Positions 42,921 to 51,739 of a DNA stretch of 64,000 nt are shown here, in pieces (position 1 is the first letter of the stretch; the number at the start of each line of letters is the position of its first letter). The notes under the pieces were generated by a model that made no database searches, was not told the DNA's origin, and saw nothing but the letters and a program-made list of their open reading frames with translations. The stretch is from assembly GCF_014699115.1 (NCBI RefSeq), contig NZ_JACXAD010000019.1, positions 51,400 through 115,399 on the forward strand, in the 5' to 3' direction. Position numbers and translations under genes: made by a program. The DNA comes from Hymenobacter montanus. GTDB lineage: Bacteria > Bacteroidota > Bacteroidia > Cytophagales > Hymenobacteraceae.

Positions 42921-44282
42921 ATGCCCCACGGCACGATTTTACTTATTGACGACGAGGCCATGCTGCGCCAGGCCGTGGCCCGCACCCTGGAGCTGGAAGG
43001 CTACACCGTGGTGCAGGCCCCCGACGCCCACCGCGGGCTGCAGGCCCTGCGCGAGCAGGCCGACAGCATCGGCGTGGTGCTGAGCGACGTGAAGCTGCCC
43101 GACGGCCGCGGCCTCGACTTGCTGCCCCGCTATAAGGCCCTGGCCCCGCTGGCTGAAGTCATCCTGATGACGGCCTACGGCACGATTCCCGACAGCGTGC
43201 GCGCCATGAAGGAAGGGGCATTCGACTACCTGACCAAGGGCGACTCCGACGATCAGTTGCTGGTGGTCGTGGAGCGGGCCATGGACCGGTTCCGCCTGCA
43301 GCAGCGCGTGGCCCAGCTGGAGCGCAAAGTCGACACCCAGTACAGCTTCGAGAGCATGGTGGGCCACTCCCCGGCCCTGGAAAAAGCCAAGGCCACGGCC
43401 CGGCAGGTGGCCCCCACTGATGCCACCGTGCTACTCGAAGGGCCCACCGGCGCCGGCAAGGAGCTCTTTGCCCAGGCCATTCACTACGGCAGCGAGCGGC
43501 GCCGCAAGCCCTTCGTGGCCGTCAACTGCTCGGCTTTTCCGCGCGAGCTGATGGAATCCGAGCTGTTTGGCTACAAGAAAGGCGCTTTCACCGGCGCGCA
43601 GGCCGACAAGAAAGGGCTGTTCGAGGAAGCCCACGGCGGCACGCTCTTTCTCGACGAAATCGGGGAGTTGGAGCCCGGCGTGCAGGCCAAACTGCTGCGG
43701 GTGCTCGAAGCCCAGGAGTTTACCAAAGTCGGCGACACCCGGCCCACCCGGGCCAACGTGCGCATCATTGCCGCCACCAACCGCAACCTGCGCCAGGAAG
43801 CCGACCAGGGCCACTTCCGGGCCGACTTGTACTACCGCCTCTCGGTGGTGGTGGTGCCCGTGCCCGCCCTGAGCGCCCGTCGGGCCGACGTGGCGCCGCT
43901 CACCGCGCATTTCCTCCAGCACTTCGCCGTCAAGCTGCGCCAGCGCCCGCTGACCGTCACGCCCGACGCCCTGCGCATTCTGGAGCACTACCCCTGGCCG
44001 GGCAACGTGCGCGAGCTGAAGAACGTGCTCGAGCGCGCCTCCATCCTCACGCCGGTTGACCAACCGCTGACCGTGGAAGGACTGCCACATGAGCTGCAGC
44101 TCTTTGCCCTGGTGGGCTCGCCGGCCTCCTCGGCACAGGACGAGCGCAGCCTGCGCAGCGCCGAAAAGCAGCACATCCAGCGCATCCTGCTCGAATGCGG
44201 AGGCAACAAGACGGAAGCGGCCCGGGTGCTGGGCATTGCCATTACCACGCTCTACCGCAAAATCCAGGAGTACGGGCTGTAA
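42921..44282 (+). CDS. NtrC-family sigma-54 response regulator
   Basis: 453 residues from the ATG at 42921: receiver with phosphorylated D56 (VVLSDVKLPDG), AAA+ domain with Walker A GPTGAGKE and the sigma-54 contact loop GAFTGA at 221-226, and a Fis-type helix-turn-helix (NKTEAARVLGIAITTLYRKI). It activates sigma-54 promoters. No kinase lies beside it. The kinase at 54140, past the kdp genes, is the nearest unpaired candidate. No sigma-54 promoter was recognised upstream of kdp or kup. Confidence 0.92.
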   Translation: MPHGTILLIDDEAMLRQAVARTLELEGYTVVQAPDAHRGLQALREQADSIGVVLSDVKLPDGRGLDLLPRYKALAPLAEVILMTAYGTIPDSVRAMKEGAFDYLTKGDSDDQLLVVVERAMDRFRLQQRVAQLERKVDTQYSFESMVGHSPALEKAKATARQVAPTDATVLLEGPTGAGKELFAQAIHYGSERRRKPFVAVNCSAFPRELMESELFGYKKGAFTGAQADKKGLFEEAHGGTLFLDEIGELEPGVQAKLLRVLEAQEFTKVGDTRPTRANVRIIAATNRNLRQEADQGHFRADLYYRLSVVVVPVPALSARRADVAPLTAHFLQHFAVKLRQRPLTVTPDALRILEHYPWPGNVRELKNVLERASILTPVDQPLTVEGLPHELQLFALVGSPASSAQDERSLRSAEKQHIQRILLECGGNKTEAARVLGIAITTLYRKIQEYGL

Positions 44283-44310
44283 CCGACTGCTGCCCCACGG
44301 CGCCTTTGGC

Positions 44311-44670
44311 TTACCGGGCAATACCGTTCGGCGGCAGGTCGCCGTTGAATTGCCCGTTGGCTTCCCACAGGGCAAACGCCGCCAGGCTCAGCCGGGCGGC
44401 CATGAACCCCCACATATCGTAGCCGCGCCACTCCAGGCAGTAGCGCAGGAAAGCCGGCTCGGCCTGCGCAGCCACGAAACCCTGCCGGCGCACCGCGGCC
44501 TGCCGATTAATCGGCAACGTGGCTACCCAATCGAGAAAGTCGGTTTGCGTGAGCCCCAGCGCCGGGGCCTGGGCGTAGTAGGCCTTGGCGGCGCGGGTAA
44601 TTTCGGTGAGCAGGTCGGGTATGGCAGCAAACAGGAGGCCCGTGAATCCGGGGCTCTGCGGCCTCGTCAA
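44311..44670 (-). CDS. Hypothetical protein, start uncertain
   Basis: The C-terminal 100 residues (LLTEITRAAKAYYAQAPALG, FLDWVATLPINRQAAVRRQG and FLRYCLEWRGYDMWGFMAA) read like a real protein, with conserved-looking Trp and Tyr. The upstream part of the frame runs into a hairpin repeat, so a TTG near 44670 is my best start. It may be a 5'-truncated gene. Not recognised. Confidence 0.45.
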   Translation of the reverse strand: MTRPQSPGFTGLLFAAIPDLLTEITRAAKAYYAQAPALGLTQTDFLDWVATLPINRQAAVRRQGFVAAQAEPAFLRYCLEWRGYDMWGFMAARLSLAAFALWEANGQFNGDLPPNGIAR

Positions 44671-44733
44671 CTTTGGGCCCAGGCCGGAAAATGCCGGAAA
44701 CGCGGCCCTGCGGCCGCATCTACCAATAGCGGA

Positions 44734-44773
44734 CCGTAGCGTTTCACTAACTACCCCTAGCAAAACGCTACGG
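44734..44773. repeat. GTAGCG hairpin repeat, copy 1
   Basis: CCGTAGCGTTT (44734-44744) pairs with AAACGCTACGG (44763-44773). CCTAGCAAAACGCTACGG recurs exactly at 45315-45332. Together the two copies bracket the gene at 44934. Confidence 0.7.
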
Positions 44774-44933
44774 TGCCGCATACGCCAAAACCCTTGGGCA
44801 GGGGAGAGGGGCAAGTGCAACCCATTGCAGTTAAAGCAATTATCCCGCACGCGACCCCAGACCGGCCAGCGTGGTGCCGGCCTTGTACCCCGGTAAGCAG
44901 GCCAACTGACTGGCTTGTCTTACCCCTACGCCT

Positions 44934-45284
44934 ATGAGCCCACTTGAAACGGCCGCCCTGCTGACGAGTGAATTTCCCGAGCTGAAGCAGGCCCCGCACG
45001 CGCCGAAGATGAGCGGCAGCCTTTACCGCCAGCTCGACTGCTTTGCCGACTTCACCCGCCGCGCCGCGGACGCCGGCCGCCTCGACGTGCTGCAGCACTG
45101 CTTTGCCGTGGCCGACCGCCTGCTGCACCACGCCGACCACTGCCTGCGGACCGCCATCGAAACCGGGTACCTGCACGGCCTGCACCTCGACGGCAGCACC
45201 CGCGGCAACCAGTTGGCCCGCCAGCTCATGCCCGCTGCGCTGTACCAGTCCTTCGCCCGGCCCCACACCACTATGCTTCCCTAG
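44934..45284 (+). CDS. Hypothetical protein (DUF7674-like)
   Basis: A 116-residue helical protein (MSPLETAALLTSEFPELKQA, then YRQLDCFADFTRRAADAGRL and LHHADHCLRTAIETGYLHGL). It resembles the DUF7674 family of small proteins often found as singletons in Bacteroidota. It is bracketed by two GTAGCG hairpin repeats and separates the regulator from the kdp operon. Function unknown. Confidence 0.6.
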   Translation: MSPLETAALLTSEFPELKQAPHAPKMSGSLYRQLDCFADFTRRAADAGRLDVLQHCFAVADRLLHHADHCLRTAIETGYLHGLHLDGSTRGNQLARQLMPAALYQSFARPHTTMLP

Positions 45285-45290
45285 CCAGTT

Positions 45291-45334
45291 GGCCGTAGCG
45301 CTTCGCTACGGTGCCCTAGCAAAACGCTACGGCC
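45291..45334. repeat. GTAGCG hairpin repeat, copy 2
   Basis: GGCCGTAGCG (45291-45300) can pair with an adjacent CGCTACGG (45304-45311) or with CGCTACGGCC (45325-45334). It shares CCTAGCAAAACGCTACGG with copy 1. It could act as a terminator for the 44934 gene. Confidence 0.7.
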
Positions 45335-45488
45335 GGATACGGGGCAATGAGTACGCCTATGTCCCCGTGCAAATTATTTATCGTTGACCTACTGCTAGTT
45401 ACAACAAAAACAGCCGACTGCTTGCCAAACCGGGCCTGGGCTTGCTGCCTGCCAGCCCATCCACCAAATGCTACTAGCCCCGGTCCCT

Positions 45489-45584
45489 ATGTCCTCCTTT
45501 CTGATGATTCCCTTGCTCACGGCCGCCGGCCTGGCCGGCTTCTGGCTCTTCTACAAATCGGTCGACTTTTTCGACCACATCTAG
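45489..45584 (+). CDS. One-helix micro-protein upstream of kdpF
   Basis: A 31-codon frame, MSSFLMIPLLTAAGLAGFWL continuing to a stop at 45584, is a single transmembrane helix with a short charged tail (KSVDFFDHI). It lies 12 bp before kdpF and in the kdp direction. It resembles KdpF in size and topology but not in sequence. It may be a second accessory subunit of the Kdp complex. Confidence 0.6.
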   Translation: MSSFLMIPLLTAAGLAGFWLFYKSVDFFDHI

Positions 45585-45596
45585 CCCCGCCCTGCC

Positions 45597-45677
45597 ATGA
45601 TGATTGCGCTTTTTATCCTCTCGCTGGCCGTGTTCGGCTACCTGGTCTACGTGCTGCTCAGGCCCGAGCGCTTCTAA
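45597..45677 (+). CDS. kdpF: KdpF, small subunit of the potassium ATPase
   Basis: A 26-residue single-helix protein (MMIALFILSLAVFGYLVYVL and LRPERF). The ending with a short basic-acidic tail is typical of KdpF, which stabilises KdpABC in the membrane. It ends 25 bp before kdpA. Confidence 0.85.
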   Translation: MMIALFILSLAVFGYLVYVLLRPERF

Positions 45678-45702
45678 GGGCCGGCTTTTCCCCTCCTGAC
45701 TT

Positions 45703-47403
45703 ATGACCACTGAACTACTCGGCATCGCGGGCCTGTACCTGCTCACGCTGGGGCTGGCCCTGCCGCTGGGCCACTACCTGGCCCGCGTCTTCCAGGGCGA
45801 GCGAAGCCTGCTCGACTTCCTGGCGCCCGTGGAGCGCGGCATCTTCCGGGCCGCGGGCCTCGACGCAACGCGCGAAATGAGCTGGCAGCAGCACATGGTG
45901 GCGATGCTCACCATCAACGGCGTGTGGTTCCTGCTAGCCATGGGCATTCTCTGCACCCAGGGCAGCCTGCCGCTCAACCCCGACCACAACCCCTCAATGG
46001 CGCCGGATTTGGCCTTTAACACGGCCATTTCTTTTCTGGTGAACTGCAACCTGCAGCACTACTCCGGCGAGTCGGGTCTCTCGTACCTCTCGCAACTGGT
46101 GGTCATCACCTTTCTGCAGTTTGTGAGCGCCGCCACCGGCATTGCGGCGGCCGTCGTCGTCTTCAACGCCCTGCAAACCCGCACCAGCGAGAAGATGGGC
46201 AACTTCTACAACTACTTCGTCAAGAGCCTGACCCGTCTGCTCATTCCCGGCTCCATCGCGCTGGCCCTCATTCTCGTGTTCAACGGCTCGCCGATGACCC
46301 TGCAGGGCAAGCAGGCCCTGGTAACAATGCAGGGCGACTCGGTCCAGGTGAGCCGCGGGCCAGTAGCGGCCATGGTGGCCATCAAGGAGCTGGGTACGAA
46401 TGGCGGCGGCTTTTTCGGGGCCAATTCGGCCCACCCGCTGGAAAACCCCAACTACCTCACCAACGCTGCCGAGAACCTGGCCTTGGTCGTCATTCCCCTG
46501 GCCATGATTTTCGCCCTGGGCTTCTACCTGAAGCGCCGCCGGCTGTCCTACATGATTTTTGGGGTGATGACGGTGGGCTTTTTGGCCCTGCTGGCGCCGG
46601 CGGTGTACTACGAGCTGCACGGCAACCCTGCCATCAGCCAGATGGGCGTGGACCAGCATCTGGGGGCGATGGAAGGCAAGGAAGTGCGCTTCGGCGCGGC
46701 GGCCTCGGCCTACTGGTCCATCACCAACACCGTCATCAGCTGCGGCTCGGTAAACTCCATGCACGACTCGTTCATGCCCTTGTCCGGGATGACGCAGCTG
46801 CTGGGTATGATGACCAACGCCTTTTACGGCGGTTGCGGGGTGGGCCTGCTCAACTTCTTTGCCTACCTGATTATCGCCGTCTTCATCGCCGGGCTGATGG
46901 TGGGCCGCACGCCCGAGTTTCTGGGCAAGAAAATCGAGGCCCGCGAGATGAAAATTGCCGTCATCGTCACCCTGCTGCACCCGCTGCTGATTCTGGCCGG
47001 CACGGCCCTGGCGGCGCACACCTACGTGGGCAACCCCAGCGAGTACGCCAGCTGGCTGGCCAACCCGGGCTACCACGGCTTTTCGGAAATGCTGTATGAG
47101 TTCACCTCCGCGGCCGCCAACAACGGCTCGGGCTTCGAGGGCCTGGGAGACAACACGGCCTTCTGGAACATCAGCACTGGCGTGGTGCTGCTGCTCGCGC
47201 GCTTCCTGCCCATCATCGGCCCGGTGGCCATTGCTGGCCTGTTGGCCCGCAAGAAATACATCCCCGAGGGTGCCGGCACGTTGCCCGCCGACACGGCCAC
47301 CTTCGGCGTGATGGTGCTGGCCGTGATTTTTATCATCGCCGCCCTGGCCTTTTTCCCCGCCCTGGCGCTGGGCCCCATTGCCGAGCATTTCTCGCTCTAC
47401 TAA
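45703..47403 (+). CDS. kdpA: KdpA, potassium-binding subunit
   Basis: A 566-residue membrane protein with ten helices and four filter-like loops of the superfamily of K+ transporters (for example NCNLQHYSGESGLSYLSQLV, GTNGGGFFGANSAHPLENPN, NNGSGFEGLGDNTAFWNIST). It forms the high-affinity K+ entry. Its length is close to the E. coli protein (557). Second gene of the operon after kdpF. Confidence 0.97.
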   Translation: MTTELLGIAGLYLLTLGLALPLGHYLARVFQGERSLLDFLAPVERGIFRAAGLDATREMSWQQHMVAMLTINGVWFLLAMGILCTQGSLPLNPDHNPSMAPDLAFNTAISFLVNCNLQHYSGESGLSYLSQLVVITFLQFVSAATGIAAAVVVFNALQTRTSEKMGNFYNYFVKSLTRLLIPGSIALALILVFNGSPMTLQGKQALVTMQGDSVQVSRGPVAAMVAIKELGTNGGGFFGANSAHPLENPNYLTNAAENLALVVIPLAMIFALGFYLKRRRLSYMIFGVMTVGFLALLAPAVYYELHGNPAISQMGVDQHLGAMEGKEVRFGAAASAYWSITNTVISCGSVNSMHDSFMPLSGMTQLLGMMTNAFYGGCGVGLLNFFAYLIIAVFIAGLMVGRTPEFLGKKIEAREMKIAVIVTLLHPLLILAGTALAAHTYVGNPSEYASWLANPGYHGFSEMLYEFTSAAANNGSGFEGLGDNTAFWNISTGVVLLLARFLPIIGPVAIAGLLARKKYIPEGAGTLPADTATFGVMVLAVIFIIAALAFFPALALGPIAEHFSLY

Positions 47404-47449
47404 GCCCGCTGCCGGTTGCCTCACTCGCTCCCGCCTTCCAACTCCAATC

Positions 47450-49492
47450 ATGGCCCAGTCCCCTTCCTTATTTCAACCCGCGCTGGTCGCCCAGGCCGTC
47501 AAGCAGGCCTTCGTCAAGCTCGACCCGCGCCTCATGTTCCGCAACCCGGTGATGTTTACCGTGGAGCTGGGCACGGCGGTAATGCTCCTGGTCACCCTGG
47601 GCCTGCTGGTCCACCCTGACCCCGCGCAGGGCTCCTTTGGCTACAACTTCACCGTCTTGGTGGTGCTGTTTCTCACCCTGGTGTTTGCCAACTTCGCCGA
47701 GGCCATTGCCGAGGCGCGCGGCAAGGCCCAGGCCGACTCGCTGCGCAAAACCCGCCAGGATACGCCCGCCAACGTGCGTCTGGACAACGGGCAAATGGAG
47801 GTTGTCAGCTCGGCCCGGCTGCAAAAGGGACAGGTGTTCGTGGTGGAGGCCGGCGAAATCATTCCCACCGACGGCGAAATCATCGAGGGCCTGGCCACCA
47901 TCGACGAGTCGGCCATCACGGGCGAATCGGCCCCGGTGATTCGGGAAGCCGGCGGCGACAAATCCAGCGTGACGGGCGGCACCAAGGTGCTCTCCGACCG
48001 CATCGTGGTGCAGGTGACCACGGCGCCTGGCGAGTCGTTTCTCGACAAGATGATTGCGCTGGTGGAAGGTGCCTCCCGGCAGAAAACGCCTAATGAAATT
48101 GCGCTCACCATCCTGCTGGCCGGCTTCACGCTGGTGTTCGTGATTGTGTGCGTCACGCTGCAGCCCTTTGCCGAATATTCCAAAACGCCCATTGCCATTT
48201 CGGCCTTCATTGCCCTGTTTGTCTGCTTGATTCCGACCACCATCGGCGGGCTGCTCTCGGCCATCGGCATCGCGGGCATGGACCGGGCCCTGCGCGCCAA
48301 CGTCATCACCAAGAGCGGCAAGGCCGTGGAAACGGCCGGCGACATCGATGTGCTGCTGCTCGATAAAACCGGTACCATCACCATCGGCAACCGCAAGGCC
48401 ACGCACTTCTGGCCGGCCCCGGGCGTGCCCATGGTGCAGTTTCTGGATTATGCCACCCTCAGCTCACTCACCGATGAGACGCCCGAGGGCAAAAGCATCG
48501 TGGAATTGGCCCGCGACAACAAGGTCGATACCCAGCAGCTGCACACCTGGCTGCAGGGTGCCGAGCTCATCAAGTTCACGGCCGAGACGCGCAGCAGCGG
48601 CGTGACACTGCCCGACGGCACCCGCATCCGCAAGGGCGCATCGGACGCCATGCGCAACCTCTCGAATGCCGCCGGCTTCTCCTTCCCAACCGAGACGGCC
48701 GACCAGGTGGTGAAAATCTCCAGCAACGGCGGCACTCCGCTGGTGCTGAGCGAAAACGACCGGGTCATGGGCGTGGTCGAGCTGCAGGACATCATCAAGC
48801 CCGGCATTCAGGAGCGGTTTGAGCGCCTGCGCGCCATGGGCATTAAAACGGTGATGGTGACCGGCGACAACCCGCTCACGGCCAAATTCATTGCCGAAAA
48901 GGCCGGCGTCGACGACTTCATTGCCGAAGCCAAGCCCGAGGACAAGATGCTCTACATCCGCCACGAGCAGCAGCAGGGCAAGCTGGTGGCCATGATGGGC
49001 GACGGCACCAACGACGCCCCCGCCCTGGCCCAGGCCGACGTGGGCGTGGCCATGAACTCAGGCACCCAGGCCGCCAAGGAAGCCGGCAACATGGTGGACT
49101 TGGACAACGACCCCACCAAGCTCATCGAGGTGGTGGAAATCGGCAAGCAGCTGCTCATGACCCGCGGCACGCTCACCACCTTCTCCATTGCCAACGACGT
49201 GGCCAAGTACTTCGCCATCGTACCGGCGCTGTTCATGGTGGGCATCCCGGCCCTGGGGGCGCTGAACGTGATGGGCCTGAAGTCGCCGCAGTCAGCCATC
49301 CTCTCGGCCGTCATCTTCAACGCTCTGATTATTCCCGCCCTGGTGCCACTGGCGCTGCGCGGCGTGCCTTACAAAGCCATCGGCGCCTCGGCCCTGCTAC
49401 GCCGCAATCTGCTCCTCTACGGCCTGGGCGGGGTCATCGTCCCCTTCATCGGCATCAAGCTCATCGACCTGCTGGTCGGCCTGTTTCTGTAG
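47450..49492 (+). CDS. kdpB: KdpB, ATP-hydrolysing subunit
   Basis: 680 residues from the ATG at 47450. It is a P-type ATPase with the phosphorylated Asp at 305 in LLLDKTGTITIG (E. coli D307), the actuator loop IDESAITGESAPV and the hinge MMGDGTNDAPALAQAD. It couples ATP hydrolysis to K+ uptake through KdpA. A longer frame from 47378 overlaps the kdpA end and is not needed. Confidence 0.97.
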   Translation: MAQSPSLFQPALVAQAVKQAFVKLDPRLMFRNPVMFTVELGTAVMLLVTLGLLVHPDPAQGSFGYNFTVLVVLFLTLVFANFAEAIAEARGKAQADSLRKTRQDTPANVRLDNGQMEVVSSARLQKGQVFVVEAGEIIPTDGEIIEGLATIDESAITGESAPVIREAGGDKSSVTGGTKVLSDRIVVQVTTAPGESFLDKMIALVEGASRQKTPNEIALTILLAGFTLVFVIVCVTLQPFAEYSKTPIAISAFIALFVCLIPTTIGGLLSAIGIAGMDRALRANVITKSGKAVETAGDIDVLLLDKTGTITIGNRKATHFWPAPGVPMVQFLDYATLSSLTDETPEGKSIVELARDNKVDTQQLHTWLQGAELIKFTAETRSSGVTLPDGTRIRKGASDAMRNLSNAAGFSFPTETADQVVKISSNGGTPLVLSENDRVMGVVELQDIIKPGIQERFERLRAMGIKTVMVTGDNPLTAKFIAEKAGVDDFIAEAKPEDKMLYIRHEQQQGKLVAMMGDGTNDAPALAQADVGVAMNSGTQAAKEAGNMVDLDNDPTKLIEVVEIGKQLLMTRGTLTTFSIANDVAKYFAIVPALFMVGIPALGALNVMGLKSPQSAILSAVIFNALIIPALVPLALRGVPYKAIGASALLRRNLLLYGLGGVIVPFIGIKLIDLLVGLFL

Positions 49493-49510
49493 CCGCCACC
49501 CTGCATTCCC

Positions 49511-50074
49511 ATGAAAAACAACCTCCTTCCTGCTTTTCGCCTCACGCTGGTGCTGCTGGTGCTCTGCGCCGGGCTCTACCCAGCCCTTATCTGGGCGGCC
49601 GCGCAGCTCGCACCCAATGGTGGCCGCGGCGAAACCGTGCGCCAGAACGGGCGCGTGGTGGGCTACGCCAACGTGGGCCAGAAATTCGACCGTCCTGAGT
49701 ACTTCCACGGCCGTCCGTCGGCGGTGGACTACAACGCGACCGGCTCGGCGGGCTCCAACAAGGGCCCGAGCAACCCGGAATACCTGGCTGCTGTGCGCGC
49801 CCGACTCGACACCTTTTTGCGGCAAAACCCCGGCGTGCGCAAAGAGCAGGTGCCCGCTGAATTGCTTACCGCTTCCGGCTCCGGCCTCGACCCGCACCTC
49901 TCGCCCCGGGGCGTGGCTGTGCAGGTGGCCCGCATTGCCAAAGCCCGTAACCTGGCCGTGGCCGACGTGCAAAGCCTGGTGCGGCAACACACCGAAACCA
50001 GCTTCCTAGCCCCCGCCCGGGTCAACGTGCTGCAGCTAAACCTGGCCCTGGACCAGGTAACAGTCCGCCGCTAG
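49511..50074 (+). CDS. kdpC: KdpC subunit
   Basis: A 187-residue protein anchored by one N-terminal helix (LTLVLLVLCAGLYPALIWAA) with a periplasmic domain carrying SAVDYNATGSAGSNKGPSNP and GSGLDPHLSP, both family signatures. KdpC stabilises the complex and aids ATP binding. The gene follows kdpB by 18 bp. Confidence 0.96.
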   Translation: MKNNLLPAFRLTLVLLVLCAGLYPALIWAAAQLAPNGGRGETVRQNGRVVGYANVGQKFDRPEYFHGRPSAVDYNATGSAGSNKGPSNPEYLAAVRARLDTFLRQNPGVRKEQVPAELLTASGSGLDPHLSPRGVAVQVARIAKARNLAVADVQSLVRQHTETSFLAPARVNVLQLNLALDQVTVRR

Positions 50075-50084
50075 CGCCCCGGCC

Positions 50085-50204
50085 ATGCCTACTGCTCCTT
50101 ACCGCCGCCTGCGCGCCCGCCTGCGCCACGCACGCCTATCCCAGCTGGCTTACGCCCTCCTGTTGCTGGGCCTGCTGTGGCGCTTGATTGAGGCTGCTTC
50201 CTGA
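50085..50204 (+). CDS. One-helix basic micro-protein after kdpC
   Basis: A 39-codon frame: a very basic N-terminus (MPTAPYRRLRARLRHARLSQ) and one helix (LAYALLLLGLLWRLI). It starts 10 bp after kdpC and ends 52 bp before the first barrel gene. No family recognised. Position and single helix suggest a Kdp accessory protein. Confidence 0.55.
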   Translation: MPTAPYRRLRARLRHARLSQLAYALLLLGLLWRLIEAAS

Positions 50205-50256
50205 GTGCCCACCCCCGCTTCTTTTTCGCTTACCCATTTCCCACCCCTCTATTTCG

Positions 50257-51666
50257 ATGAGCTTTACTTCTGCCCGCCGCGCCGGCCTGACCGCTGCGGC
50301 CCTGCTGACCCTTACTACTTCGGCTGCCCTAGCCCAGACCACCGAAACCGGTGCTGCCCACAACCCCGCTGCCAAGCCCGACAGCAGTGCTACCGGCGCC
50401 AAAGTGCCCTTCGACGGCATGGATTTGACTTGGATAAACGGTCAGAACCGCCAGACCACTTTTCCGCTCGTGCTCAAGGACCAGAACGGCGAAACCGTGC
50501 TGACCGGCACGGCCTTGCTCGACGGCTACTTCAACTACAACTTCGCCCGGCCCGTCGACCACACCCAAACTATTTCGGCGGTGACGGGGCGCACCAACGA
50601 GTTTTCCCTGGCCCTGGCCTCGGCCGGCATCGAATCAAACTACAAAAACATCATCGGGCGGCTGTGGGTACAGACCGGCTCCATGCTGCACGTGATTCAG
50701 GAAACCGACGGCTCGGTGCTGCGCGGGCGCAACGCGGGTACTGGCAACCTTAAGTTCATCCGCGAAGCCGCCGCCGGCTACCATTTTAACAAGGCCTACG
50801 GGCTGAACGTGGAGCTGGGCATCTTCATGAGCTACATCGGGCTGGAAAGCTACGTGATGCAGGAAAACTGGAGCTACCAGCGCAGCCTGGTCTGCGACTT
50901 CACCCCCTTTTACTTTCAAGGAGCCCGGGTGCAGTTTTACCCCAGCCGCAAGTTCAAGACCGAGCTGTGGCTGATGAACGGCTGGCAGACCTACAACAGC
51001 TTCAACCGGCAGCCCGCTATCGGCAACTCCAATTACTTCCGTCCCTCGGAGAACCTGCAGCTGGTGGCCAACTTTTACTACGGCAACGACTCGCGCCCCG
51101 GCACGGACAGCCTGGCCGTGGGCCGCGCCGGCTACCCCGACGTTATCCGCTTCCACCACGACAACTCCATCGTGGCCCGCTACTACCACAAGCCCAAGAT
51201 GGGGCCGCTACGCGGCATCACCCAGGCCGCCTTCAGCCTGAACACGCACTACGGCTTCCAGAGCGGCGAGGGTGTGAAGGCGGCCCACAACTACATGGTG
51301 GGCTCCTCGCTTGCCAACCGGGTGTGGTTCAACCAGAACAAGATGGCCTTCACCGCCCGCGCCGGCTTCGTAAAAAATCCCTCGCGCTACCTGAGCTTCT
51401 CGCCCTCGGTAGTGGGCTTCACCGACCCCGACGCCAGCAAGCTCACGGCCAAAGAGCTGACGGGCACCTTCGATTACATGCCCTCGGACTTTGTGACCTT
51501 CCGGGTGGAATACTTGCACCGCTCGGCCAACGTGCCCTACTTCGCCGGGCCGGGCGGCACCACCTCGCCCTCGGGCTACGCCGACCAGCCCCTGCCCGCC
51601 GGTTACACCCCCGACCTGCGCAAGACGGAAGACCGGGCCATCCTCTCGGTCAACTTCCGCCTGTAG
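50257..51666 (+). CDS. Outer-membrane beta-barrel protein (porin-like)
   Basis: 469 residues from the ATG at 50257, with a signal peptide (MSFTSARRAGLTAAALLTLT). The remainder is a beta-barrel with repeated Tyr/Phe-ended strands, ending in RKTEDRAILSVNFRL. Segments such as DGYFNYNFARPVDHTQTISA match the OmpL-like porins common in Bacteroidota. It probably admits small solutes, here perhaps potassium, to the periplasm. Paralogous in design to the next gene. Confidence 0.82.
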   Translation: MSFTSARRAGLTAAALLTLTTSAALAQTTETGAAHNPAAKPDSSATGAKVPFDGMDLTWINGQNRQTTFPLVLKDQNGETVLTGTALLDGYFNYNFARPVDHTQTISAVTGRTNEFSLALASAGIESNYKNIIGRLWVQTGSMLHVIQETDGSVLRGRNAGTGNLKFIREAAAGYHFNKAYGLNVELGIFMSYIGLESYVMQENWSYQRSLVCDFTPFYFQGARVQFYPSRKFKTELWLMNGWQTYNSFNRQPAIGNSNYFRPSENLQLVANFYYGNDSRPGTDSLAVGRAGYPDVIRFHHDNSIVARYYHKPKMGPLRGITQAAFSLNTHYGFQSGEGVKAAHNYMVGSSLANRVWFNQNKMAFTARAGFVKNPSRYLSFSPSVVGFTDPDASKLTAKELTGTFDYMPSDFVTFRVEYLHRSANVPYFAGPGGTTSPSGYADQPLPAGYTPDLRKTEDRAILSVNFRL

Positions 51667-51739
51667 CTTGTCCTCTTTTCCAGACCCCGAAACCGGGCGG
51701 CTTCCTGGCCGACCGGTTTCCATTTTCCTGCTCAGCCTC

